The notes below the pieces were generated by a model that was not told the origin of the DNA, did not search any database, and saw only the letters and a list, made by a program, of their open reading frames with translations. A program made the position numbers and the translations under genes. 64,000 nt of DNA from Sciurus carolinensis (Eukaryota; Chordata; Mammalia; Rodentia; Sciuridae): positions 69,643,440 through 69,707,439 of the forward strand of contig NC_062232.1 of the NCBI RefSeq assembly GCF_902686445.1, in the 5' to 3' direction. Positions 10,883 to 21,274 of this stretch are shown here, piece by piece (position 1 is the first letter of the stretch; each line of letters opens with the position of its first letter).

Positions 10883-11960
10883 GGAGGCGATCCAAGATGG
10901 TGGCCTAGAGGGTGACTGCACCCCCAGTCGCTCCAGAACCCAGGAGTTAAGAAGGGGAGGCATTGAGAGACTCGGACTGAAATAGAGCCACAGGTGAGTC
11001 TGCCCACTGGGTAAAGCTCGGCTTGGGGGGCAGGCCCAGATAGAGGTGGCTTATCAGAGCCGGGCAGGGCAGCTAGAGTCATCCACAGGCAGCCCTGCGC
11101 ACTCCGGCGGTGGGCCCCGCCCACACAGCCAGCTTCTCCAGGTTCTCGGATCGGCCCGCTAGTGAGAGCCTTTCTGACCAGAACAAGCTCCAAGTCCCGG
11201 AGCCAGCACAGCGCAGCATACTCCGGCACACAAGCAGCTTCAGGGACAAGGATAGGGCAGCCAGAGACTTCCCCAAGTAGCCTGGACCCCTGCGGTGGGA
11301 GGTGCCTTTCAAGGCTAGCTTCTCAGACCAGATGGCCGAGTGAGAGGCTTTCTACACAGAACCAGCCACAAGCCCCCGAACCAACGGAGAGCTTCGATCC
11401 GCAAGCAGCCTCTGGGATCAGGGCAGGGCAGCCAGAGACCTCTTCAGGCGGCTCTGCTCACTCCGGCCGCAGGCTCTCTTCACGGGGCGATTCAAGATGG
11501 CACATAGAGGGTGACTGCACCCCCAGTCGCTCCAGAACCCAGGAGTTAAGAAGGGGAGGCATTGAGAGACTCGGGCTGAAATAGAGCCACAGGTGAGTCT
11601 GCCCACTGGGTAAAGCTCGGCCCGGGTGGCAGGCCCAGATAGAGGTGGCTTATCGGAGCCAGGCAGGGCAGCTACAGTCTTCCAAGGTAGCCTTCCACAC
11701 TCCGGCAGTGGGCTCCTCCCACACGGCCAGCTGCACGGTGTAGGCCCACAGTGAGAGCCTTTCCGCACAGAGCCAGCTCCAAACCGTGGAACCAGTAGGG
11801 GGCTAGGGGCAGTTTTCATCGGATGCACTGCATTATCAGATTCCTCCAAGACATCAGGCTACTGAAGGCTGGGAGGTGATACACTGGAAATCTACCAGGA
11901 CACTATAAGCCAATAGCGGAAAACTGCAATATCTCAGGGTCCCACTGACAGCTGACCAAT
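10883..11960 (+). promoter_or_regulatory. Young L1 5'UTR / internal promoter with duplicated unit
   Basis: GC-rich 5'UTR. A unit starting GGCGATCCAAGATGG at 10886 is repeated from 11486 (GGCGATTCAAGATGG), with near-identity for about 200 bp and weaker similarity to about 11810. The spacing is about 590-600 bp. Each copy has a CAAGATGG core (10893-10900 and 11493-11500) resembling the YY1 site at the start of the human L1 promoter. A further partial similarity lies in 11216-11485. Tandem promoter units are known in mouse L1 (monomers), but the unit here is longer. Antisense open frames lie in both copies. Confidence 0.75.
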
Positions 11961-13005
11961 ATGAGAAAACAAGGGAAGAAAATGTCCCAAACAAACCTAG
12001 ATACTACATCAATAAAACCCAATGACAGCACAGCAGAAGAAATGTCAGAAAGGGAGTTCAGAATGTACGTAATTAAAACGATCAGGGAAGCTAATGAGGA
12101 GATGAAAGAGCAAATGCAGGCACTGAAGGAGGAGATGAAAGAGCAAATGCAGGCATTAAATGATCGCATCAATCAACAGTTAAAAGACCAAATACGGGAA
12201 GCAAGAGATCATTTCAATAAAGAGTTAGAGATACTGAAAAAAAAAAAAAACTGAAATCCTTGAAATGAAGGAAACAATAAACCAAGTTAAAAACTCCATA
12301 GAAAGCATAACCAATAGGATAGAACACCTGGAAGACAGAACCTCAGACATTGAAGACAAATTATTTAATCTTGAGAACAAAGTTGACCAAACAGAAAGGA
12401 TGGTAAGAAATCATGAACAGAATCTACAAGAATTATGGGATATCATGAAAAGGCCAAATTTAAGAATTATTGGGATTGAGGAAGGCTTAGAGAAACAAAC
12501 CAAAGGAATGAACAATCTATTCAATGAAATAATATCAGAAAATTTCCCAAATCTGAAGAATGAAATGGAAAACCAAGTACAAGAGGCTTATAGAACTCCA
12601 AACATACAAAATTACAACAGACCCACACCAAGGCACATTATTATGAAAATACCTAACATACAAAATAAAGACAGAATTTTAAAGGTCGCGAGAGAAAAGA
12701 ATCAAATTACATTCAGAGGGAAACCAATAAGAATATCAGCAGATTTTTCAATCCAGACCCTAAAAGCTAGAAGGGCCTGGAACAACATATACCAAACCCT
12801 GAAAGAAAACGGATGCCAACCAAGAATCTTATACCCAGCAAAATTTACCTTCAAATTTGACGAAATAAGATCCTTCCACGATAAACAAAAGCTAAAGGAA
12901 TTTACAAAAAGAAAGCCAGCATTACAGAACATTCTCAGCAAAATACTCCATGAGGAAGAGATGAAAAACAATGATGCAAATCAGCAACAGGAGGCACTAG
13001 CCTAA
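11961..13005 (+). pseudogene. ORF1: L1 ORF1 (nucleic-acid-binding chaperone), one frameshift
   Basis: ORF1p coats L1 RNA in the cytoplasmic RNP. Frame one runs from ATG at 11961 to a stop just after a 14-base A-run (12237-12250). The second frame continues as TEILEMKETINQ to the stop at 13005, so one extra A broke a frame that would encode about 347 residues, the usual size. N-terminal half: a charged coiled coil, including two 11-residue EEMKEQMQALK-like repeats from a 33-bp tandem duplication (12096-12161). Then the RRM (NLRIIGIEEG; RILKVAREKNQITFRGKP) and the C-terminal domain (ARRAWNNIYQTLKENGCQP). The rest of the frame is intact, so the lesion is probably recent. Confidence 0.93.
12096..12161 (+). 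repeat. 33-bp in-frame tandem duplication in L1 ORF1
   Basis: Two adjacent 33-nt units (12096-12128 and 12129-12161) differ only near the 3' end. Each encodes 11 residues of coiled coil (EEMKEQMQALK / EEMKEQMQALN). The repeat keeps the frame but shifts the heptad register by 11 residues. Confidence 0.9.
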
Positions 13006-13036
13006 AGGATTAGCCAAATAAAGGAGAAACCAAATC

Positions 13037-16000
13037 ATGTCAAAAACAAATATGAGTCAATTGACTGGGAATACAAATCATATCACAATAATAACCCTGA
13101 ATGTTAATGACCTGAATTCATCAATCAAAAGACGTAGACTGGCAGATTGGATTAAAAAGAAAAATCCAACAATATGCTGCCTGCAAGAGACACATCTCAT
13201 AGAAAGAGACACCCATAGACTAAAGGTGAAAGGATGGGGAAAAACATACCATGCACACGGACACAGCAAAAAAGCTGGAGTATCCATCCTCATTTCAGAT
13301 AATGTGGACTTCAAACCAAAACTAGTCAGAAGGGATAAAGAAGGACATTACATGCTGCTTAAGGGAAGCATAAATCAGCAAGACATAACAATCATAAATA
13401 TCTATGCCCCGAACATTGGCTCATCCACGTATGTCAAACAAATCCTTCTCAATTCCAGAAATCAAATAGACCACAACACAATAATACTAGGCGATTTTAA
13501 CACACCTCTCTCACTACTGGATAGATCGTCCAAACAAAAATTGAATAAAGAAACTATAGATCTCAACAACACAATCAACAATTTAGACTTAACGGACATA
13601 TATAGAATATACCATCCAACAAAGAATGAATACACTTTCTTCTCAGCAGCACATGGATCCTTCTCTAAAATAGACCATATTTTATGCCACAAAGCTACTG
13701 TTAGCAAATACAGGAAGATAGAGATACTACCTTGTACTCTATCAGATCATAATGGATTGAAATTAGAAATAAATGACAGAATAAAAAACAGAAACTTCTC
13801 CAATACCTGGAGATTAAGTAATATACTATTATATGATGAATGGATAACAGAAGACATCAGGAGGGAAATAAAAAAATTCTTAGAAGTAAACGAGAACAAA
13901 GACACATCATATCAAAATCTCTGGGACACTATGAAAGCAGTACTTAGAGAAAGATTTATTTCATGGGGCGCATTCAAAAAAAGAAGTAGAAATCAACAAA
14001 TAAACGACTTAACACTACAGCTCAAAGCGCTAGAAAAAGAAGAGCAGACCAATACCAAAAGTAGTAGAAGACAGGAAATAGTTAAAATCAGAGCTGAAAT
14101 CAACGAAATCGAAACAAAAGAAACAATTGGAAAAATTAACAAAATAAATAGTTGGTTCTTTGAAAAAATAAATAAAATTGATAAACCCTTAGCCACACTA
14201 ACAAAGAGAAAGAGGGAGAAAACTCAAATTACTAAAATTCGGAATGAACAAGGAAACATCACAACAGACACGAGTGAAATACAAAACACAATTAGAAGCT
14301 ATTTCGAAAATCTATACTCCAAAAAAACAGAAAACCTCGAAGACATCAACAAATTTCTAGAGACATATGAATTACCTAAACTGAACGAGGAGGACATACA
14401 CAACTTAAATAAACCAATTTCAAGCAATGAAATAGAAGAGGTCATCAAAAGCCTACCAACAAAGAAAAGTCCAGGACCAGATGGGTTCTCAGCCGAGTTC
14501 TACAAAACCTTTAAAGAAGAGCTCATTCCAATACTCCTCAAACTATTCCATGAAATAGAAGAGGAGGGTACCCTCCCAAACTCGTTCTATGAAGCCAATA
14601 TCACCCTGATACCTAAACCAGACAAAGACACATCGAGGAAAGAAAATTTCAGACCAATATCCTTAATGAACATCGACACAAAAATTCTCAACAAAATTTT
14701 AGCAAATCGCATACAAATATATATTAAAAAGATAGTGCACCACGATCAAGTGGGTTTTATCCCAGGGATGCAAGGTTAGTTCAACATTCGGAAATCACTA
14801 AATGTCATTCACCATATCAACAGACTTAAAGTTAAAAATCACATGATTATTTCAATAGATGCAGAAAAAGCATTCGATAAAATACAGCATCCCTTCATGC
14901 TCAAAACACTAGAAAAAATTGGGGTAGTGGGAACATTCCTAAACATTATAAAGGCCATCTACGCTAAGCCCATGACTAATATCATTCTAAATGGTGAAAA
15001 ACTGAAAGCATTCCCCCTAAAAACTGGAACAAGGCAGGGATGCCCTCTTTCACCACTTCTATTCAACATCGTCCTTGAGACTCCAGCCAGAGCAATCAGA
15101 CAAACCAAAGAAATTAAAGGGATATGAATTGGAAAAGAAGAACTCAAACTATCCCTGTTCGCTGATGACATGATTATATATTTAGAGGAACCTGGAAATT
15201 CCACCAGAAAACTTTTAGAACTCATAAGTGAATTCAGTAAAGTAGCAGGTTACAAGATCAATGCTCATAAATCCAATGCATTTTTATACATAAGTGATGA
15301 ATCTTCAGAAAGAGAAATTAGGAAAACTACCCCATTCACAATAGCATTGAAAAAAATAAAATACTTGGGAATCAATCTCACAAAAGAGGTGAAAGACCTC
15401 TACAATGAGAACTAAAGAACTCTAAAGAAAGAAATTAAAGAAAACCTTAGAAGATGGAAAGATCTCCCATGTTCCTGGATAGGCAGAATTAATATTGTCA
15501 AAATGGCTATACTACCTAAAGTGCTATACAGATTCAATGCAATTCCAATTAAAATCCCAATGATGTACCTTGCAGAAATAGAGCAAGCAATTATGAAATT
15601 CATCTGGAAGAATAAAAAACCTAGAATAGCTAAAGCAATCCTCAGTAGCAAGAGCGAAGCAGTGGGTATTGCAATACCAGATCTTCAACTCTACTACAAA
15701 GCAATAGTAACAAAAACGGCATGGTATTGGTACCAAGATAGACAGGTAGATCAATGGTACAGAATAGAGGACATGGACACAAACCTAAATAAATACAATT
15801 TTCTCATACTAGACAAAGGTTCCAAAAATATGCAATGGAGAAAAGATAGCCTCTTCAACAAATTGTGCTGGGAAACTGGAAAACCATATGCAACAGAATG
15901 AAATTAAACACCTATCTCTCACCCTACACAAAACTCAACTCAAAATGGATCAAGGACCTTGGAATCAGACCAGAGACCCTGCATCTTATAGAAGAAAATG

Positions 16001-16884
16001 TAGGTCCAAATCTTCAACTTGTTGGCTTAGGATCAGACTTCCTTAACAGGACTCCCATAGCACAAGAAATAAAAGCAAGAATCAATAACTGGGATAGATT
16101 CAAACTAAAAAGCTTTCTCTCAACAAAGGAAACTATCAGAAATGTGAAGAGAGAGCCTACAGAGTGGGAGAATATCTTTGCCAACCATACCTCAGATAGA
16201 GCGCTAATTTCCAGAATCTATAAAGAACTCAAAAAACTCTACACGAAGGATACAAATAATCCAATCAACAAATGGGCTAAGGAAATGAACAGACACTTCA
16301 CAGAAGAAGATGTACAAGTAATCAACAGATATATGAAAAAATGCTCAACATCCCTAGTAATAAGGGAAATGCAAATCAAAACTACCCTAAGATTTCATCT
16401 CACCCCAATTAGAATGGCGATTATCAAGAATACAAGCAACAATAGGTGTTGGCGAGGATGTGGTGAAAAAGGAACACTCATACATTGCTTGTGGGGTTGC
16501 AAATTAGTGCAGCCACTCTGGAAAGCAGTGTGGAGATTCCTCAGAAAGCTTGGAATGGAAACACCATTTGACCCAGCTATCCCACTCCTTGGCTTATACC
16601 CAAAGGACTTAAAATCAGCATACTACAGAGATACAGCCACATCAATGTTCATTGTTGCTCAATTCACCATAGCCAGATTGTGGAACCAACCTAGATGCCC
16701 TTCAGTTGATGAATGGATAAAGAAACTGTGGCATATATATACAATGGAATATTACTCCACAATGAAGAATGATAAAATTATGGCATTTGTAGGCAAATGG
16801 ATGAAATTGGAGAATATCATGCTAAGTGATATAAACCAATCTCAAAAAACTAAAGGACGAATGATCTCGCTGATAAGCCAATGA
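13037..16884 (+). pseudogene. ORF2: L1 ORF2 (endonuclease / reverse transcriptase), three stops and one frameshift
   Basis: ORF2p nicks target DNA and reverse-transcribes L1 RNA. Length corrected for one lost base is about 1283 codons, normal for L1. APE-like endonuclease in the first ~240 residues: LNVND near the start, QETH (Glu51), LGDFN and SDHNGL. RT domain with FRPISLMN and the catalytic FADD at 15158-15169. A C-terminal Cys/His cluster (C-x3-C-x7-H-x4-C, 16447-16500). Lesions: TAG at 14777-14779 (Trp expected in GMQGWFN), TGA at 15125-15127 (probably CGA decay), TAA at 15413-15415 (Tyr expected), and a one-A deletion near 15872 that changes frame to the end. Start chosen at 13037, the first ATG after a 31-nt inter-ORF spacer. 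Confidence 0.95.
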
Positions 16885-17140
16885 GGACATATAATGGGGG
16901 GTGGGAGGGGTTAGCATTAGGTTGAGGGTTAGGGATAAGGAGAGCGGTAAGAATGAAGGAAAGAAGGACTGTATAGAGGGAAAAGAGGGGTGGGAGGGGT
17001 GGGGGGAAGGAAAAAAAAAATAAACATCATTGCCCTATGTAAACGTATGATTACACAAATGGTATGCCTTGACTCCATGTACAAATAGAGAAACAACATG
17101 TATCCCATTTGTATACAATAAAAAAAAAAAAGCAAAAAAA
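16885..17140 (+). mobile_element. Young L1 3'UTR with G-rich tract and poly(A) tail
   Basis: Follows the ORF2 stop. It holds a G-run cluster at 16896-16910, a perfect G-quadruplex-type run at 16987-17006 (GGGG-T-GGG-A-GGGG-T-GGGGGG), a conserved tail block (CATTGCCCTATGTAAACG to CCCATTTGTATACAATA) and an interrupted poly(A). The tail block recurs at 22795, 39243 and 58822, which marks those as 3' ends of the same broad L1 lineage. Confidence 0.85.
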
Positions 17141-17156
17141 AAAAATACCACAGATA
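17141..17156. repeat. Target-site duplication of the young L1, right copy
   Basis: AAAAATACCACAGATA immediately after the poly(A), identical to 10867-10882. Confidence 0.9.
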
Positions 17157-17945
17157 ATAAGAGATAGTGATGATGTGCAGAAGTGGGAAGTCTTACACAC
17201 TGTTGATGGAAATTCAGTTTGTAGAGCCATCATGTGAAGCAATATGACAGCAATATGAAAAAACTAAATATAAGTCTATCTTTGCTACCCCAGTACTGGG
17301 TATATATTCAAAGGAGATAAAATCAGTGTGTTGAAGAGACATCTGCCCTTAACATGTTTATTGGAACACTATTAACAATAGCTAAGAAATGGAACCAACC
17401 TCCCTGTTCATCAACTGATGAATAGATAAAGAAAATATGGTGCATATGCACAATAGAAGACCATTCAACCTTAAAAAAAAATGATACACTGTCATTTGCA
17501 CCAAAATAGATTGAATTGGAGGTCATTATTTCAAGTGAAATAATCCAGTTACCAAAAGAGAAGTACCACATCATCATACTATTATGAGAAATCTAACGAT
17601 TTTTATTTCATAGAAGTTGAGAGTCAAATGATGTTTACCAGTGGCTAGGGACAATAGTGTGTATGGAGAGATGGGGAAACATTGGTCAATGGGTTTTTTG
17701 TTACAGTTAGATAGAAGTAAGAAATTCTGGTGTGCTATTGCATAATATGATTTTGAAAGTTTTAATGTAAAGAAATGGTTAATATTGGAAGATTATATAT
17801 ATATATACACATATATATATACACACACATATATATTTAACCTGATGTAAAACTTATACAATGTATACATATATCAAAACATAACTCATAATTCCTTAAT
17901 ATGTATAATTTTATGCTTCTGTGCCAATTGAAAATAAATTTTTAA
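17157..17945 (+). mobile_element. Old L1M relic, sense, right half (ORF2 end and 3'UTR)
   Basis: Resumes the L1M ORF2 sequence cut at 10882 (GGAAGTCTTACACACTGTTG block), then an L1M-type 3'UTR (ACCAGTGGCTAGGGACAATA; CAATGTATACATATATCAAAA). It ends near a decayed A-rich tail. An AT-rich (TA)/(CA) microsatellite at about 17798-17836 is embedded in the 3'UTR. Confidence 0.8.
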
Positions 17946-18194
17946 AAATTGTTTTCTGAATAAGATATTTATGTGAGCTACATAAAATGATATAAAAATT
18001 TAAAACATAAGTTTTCTTAAGTTTGCTGTAGTGACTGAAAAGATAAAAATAAACTGTCATTTCCAAATACATGTAGATAATTTAATCTGTTTTGTGGAAA
18101 GAACAGAAAAAAAACATGAATAAAAGGGAAAGAAAGAAGTAAGAAGAAATAAAATTGGAAGAAGTAAGCCACAATATGTTGATATTTAAAGTAA
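17946..18194. other. No recognisable feature
   Basis: Short AT-rich spacer between the L1M 3' end and an L2 fragment. Confidence 0.5.
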
Positions 18195-18800
18195 ACTCTG
18201 CCAATTCCCATCATGATCTTACTCAAAATCCTGCAATGTTTCACCAGTTCATTCACAGTAAAAGCAAATATTTACAAAGACCTGCAGGTTCTCAATAACC
18301 TTCTACATTACCTTTGTGACTTCATCTGCTACTATTGTTTCCCCTTATAAACTCTTCTCCTGGTATATTGGCCTCCTCATTCTTCCTATAATAAGCTGGG
18401 CAAAATTCCTCCTTTTGGCTCTGATATTGAATGTTCCCTCTAGCTGTAGTCCACTTTCTTGATTTATGTCCACTGTTAACTCATCAGCTTGCAGAATCTA
18501 CTTAATATCATCTTCTTAATAAAGTTTATTCTGAACATCTGTTTAATCCTACATTCTGCTCCTACCACGCTGATATTTCTAATCACACTTGCTCTTTTCT
18601 AATTGTTCTGTTTGTTCCATAATACTTATCATCTTCAATCATATCATATTATTTACACATTTATTTCTTTAATTCTTGATATTATTAGTCTTATTCCCCT
18701 CTTCCCACACTACAATGGAAGTTCCCTGGGGCATTTTGGTATAAGATGTATTCATAGTAAAATAGATCAAATATATTTGTTGATAAAATTGTTGAATGAT
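18195..18800 (+). mobile_element. L2 (LINE-2) 3' region
   Basis: Pattern of an old L2 3' end: TGGCCTCCTCATTCTTCC, later CATAATACTTATCATC and TATTTACACATTTATTTC. The element then shows CACTACAATGGAAGTTCCC and finishes with TTGTTGAATGATAG near 18802. Strongly diverged. Confidence 0.65.
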
Positions 18801-19819
18801 AGGTTTTAGACCAGGAAACTGAAAGTATTGAAATTGACAGGATGCACTAAGTAGATAACTATGTATCTTTTAATGTATCTAGCTAGCTATCTAGCTTAAT
18901 CCATACACATGAATGCTGGAGATTGACTCAAAGACCCTGAAAAAATTTTAAACTAAGAATTTAGAAAATTATCAGGAAAAAATGATTCTATGAAGAATTT
19001 CAGGGAAAGGAGTGCATGATCAGGTTGTTAGGGTTGTGTGTAAAGCAAGAGCAGTTAGATGGAAATTAAATGGTCTACTTAAAGAATAATGGAGTCTTTT
19101 GTAATATGGTCAAGATGGAGTTGGAGTGATGTGAATTGATTTGAGAAATATTTAAAAGGTATAATCACTAAATTTGGTGATAGATTATATACAAGTGATG
19201 AGTTAGAGGCAAGAATAATGAATATCTTTTAGATTTTGGCTTCAGGAATTCAGTGAATAGTGATGCAATTCAGGGACATATAGAATAACAGAGGAAAATA
19301 TAAGAAGTGAGTTTTGATAAGTTTTCTCCTTTTGAGATTGGTGTCTATAGAATAGACAAACATGTTTTGTATATCAGCACATATATCTTATACTCTATAA
19401 CTTCCATAATCTCTGTATAAATTTGGAACAATGGAGAGATGAAGGGAAATAATAGTTCACTCTAACTACAGTAGTGGACACAATGCTGCTATACACAGAT
19501 AAACAACAGATCACATCAGAAATTCAAGTGTAGGGAGGATTAAACATGAGAAGTTTGGGTGAATCAAACATGCTTCAGTAGAGGTCCTAAATTTGTTCAC
19601 CTGATAGAAACACTCACTCTATTTGAACTTGAATGCAAGTAGTTTACCAAGTAGGGCACATTAAATTTGACAAAACTTCTCAGTTTTTTCTTGCATTTAC
19701 AATGCCAAAATACAAAGATTTTTCTAAATACAGCAATACAAGACAAGCATTACAAAACAGTGATACAAGAGTCCAGATATGTTTGAGTCAGACATATTTT
19801 TATTTGAGTACTAAAACCT
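18801..19819. other. No recognisable feature
   Basis: No convincing gene or repeat beyond a short CTAGCTAGCTATCTAGCTTA stretch near 18879. Confidence 0.5.
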
Positions 19820-19975
19820 CTGTTATTGATTGTCATTTGACTACTTTCTTAACCTCAATTTCTTCACTTTTAAGTCATGAAAATTAAAAATCTAACCTAT
19901 AATAATTGTTACAAAAGTTAAATGAGAAAATCCATAGAAATTTTTCAGCATAATGTCAAGGACATATTAACACCC
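19820..19975 (+). mobile_element. MIR-like SINE fragment
   Basis: Resembles the MIR central and 3' parts: CTTTCTTAACCTCAATTTCTTC, then a TGAAAATTAAAAATCTAACC segment, TTAAATGAGAAAATCC and a terminal AGCATAATGTCAAGGACAT. Old and diverged. Confidence 0.55.
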
Positions 19976-21214
19976 ATGATGGTTGTATAAATATATATTA
20001 TCATAAATATGGCATGTACATGATATTTCACATAATATTCATGTACAAAATATGCTCCTGCTCTTGTAAGAAAATAATAAATAATTATTGCATGTCTATT
20101 TGTGTTGAATATACATTGTTAGAGGTTGTATGAGAAGAAGTTACATGGGCCATACATTAATCATGACATCTACCTTATGTAGCTAAACATCATCTCAACA
20201 CTGTAGTTTCAGTATGCCTCACCCCCCAAAAAAAGAGAAAACATAATACATGGAGAGAAAAAGGCCCTAAATTCAAGGCATCTTACTGAGATAAATGTTT
20301 ATCTTTCAAACTCATAAGGTATCTGATTACTCAGTATCTGTATCCATTTAAATTGATCAATACCATGAGCCAATCCAGGTAATTCAGTCTCTAAAAATTG
20401 ACTTAGGGCTTCAATTATAGCATCAATTATCTACCTTGATGAAATAAAGCAGGAAAAGACAGAAAATCCATAAATACATATTTTGAGAATATGAAGAGAT
20501 TTTAACTATTAGAGATTATAAATAGTTTAGAGATTATAATCTTTCAGGAGATTATGATTTCCCTATGCCCAGAATTACCAGTGTGGATAGTGCTGTGGAT
20601 TACTGTAAGTAGTATGAATCTACTGAATTAGATATTATTCATCTTTATATAACCCACAGAATCTAGAAGCATTTTGAATACAGAAGGAATTAAAATATAT
20701 AAACTGAATTGAATTCTTTTTAAAAGTCCTTTATGAAAGTGTCCTTTCTATGGAGGAAACATCTTAAGGAGAGAAATATTAATAAATAGTAAGCATGTGC
20801 CTCATGTAAAAAAATACTTTCAGATTATTTTTTATGGGTAATCTTATTTTTGTAGCCAAAAAGCATTTTTAATAATATAAGGATAAGCTTAAGAAAACTC
20901 TACATTTTCTCATAATTCTGAGAATTTAGATGTATTTGTTACATTGTATTTCCTCATTTCACTTTGAAATGAAAAATCATTCCCAAAATGTCCCTTACAT
21001 TTATTTATACTAACTTCTTTGTTTAGATAACAAACAAAACCAAAAGATGACTGTGTTATTTTAAGCAACTGTGTGACAGACTACACATTACATACCTTTT
21101 GACATATTTCATCAAAAATATTTAAAGGAAATTAAAAATTTTAAAAATGCCCTTAGGATAAGTTACAGTAAAAATAATTTACTTAAATTTATTATGCTTA
21201 TTGTTTTTCAGTTT

Positions 21215-21215
<1 letters not shown>
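19976..21215. other. No recognisable feature
   Basis: AT-rich sequence. Nothing recognisable apart from short A-runs. Confidence 0.5.

Positions 21216-21274
<59 letters not shown>
21216..21274. repeat. (CA)n-(TA)n compound microsatellite
   Basis: About 17 uninterrupted CA repeats (to about 21253) followed by about 10 TA repeats. Its length makes it likely to be polymorphic. Confidence 0.95.

Larger units (their letters stand above)
10883..17140 (+). mobile_element. Near-complete young L1 element nested in an older L1M
   Basis: A 6.26-kb L1 with 5'UTR, ORF1, ORF2, 3'UTR and poly(A), flanked by a perfect 16-bp duplication. Only five coding lesions are visible (one frameshift in ORF1; three stops and one frameshift in ORF2), and the duplication is unmutated, so it is much younger than every other L1 in the window. 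It is inactive as it stands. Confidence 0.95.
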
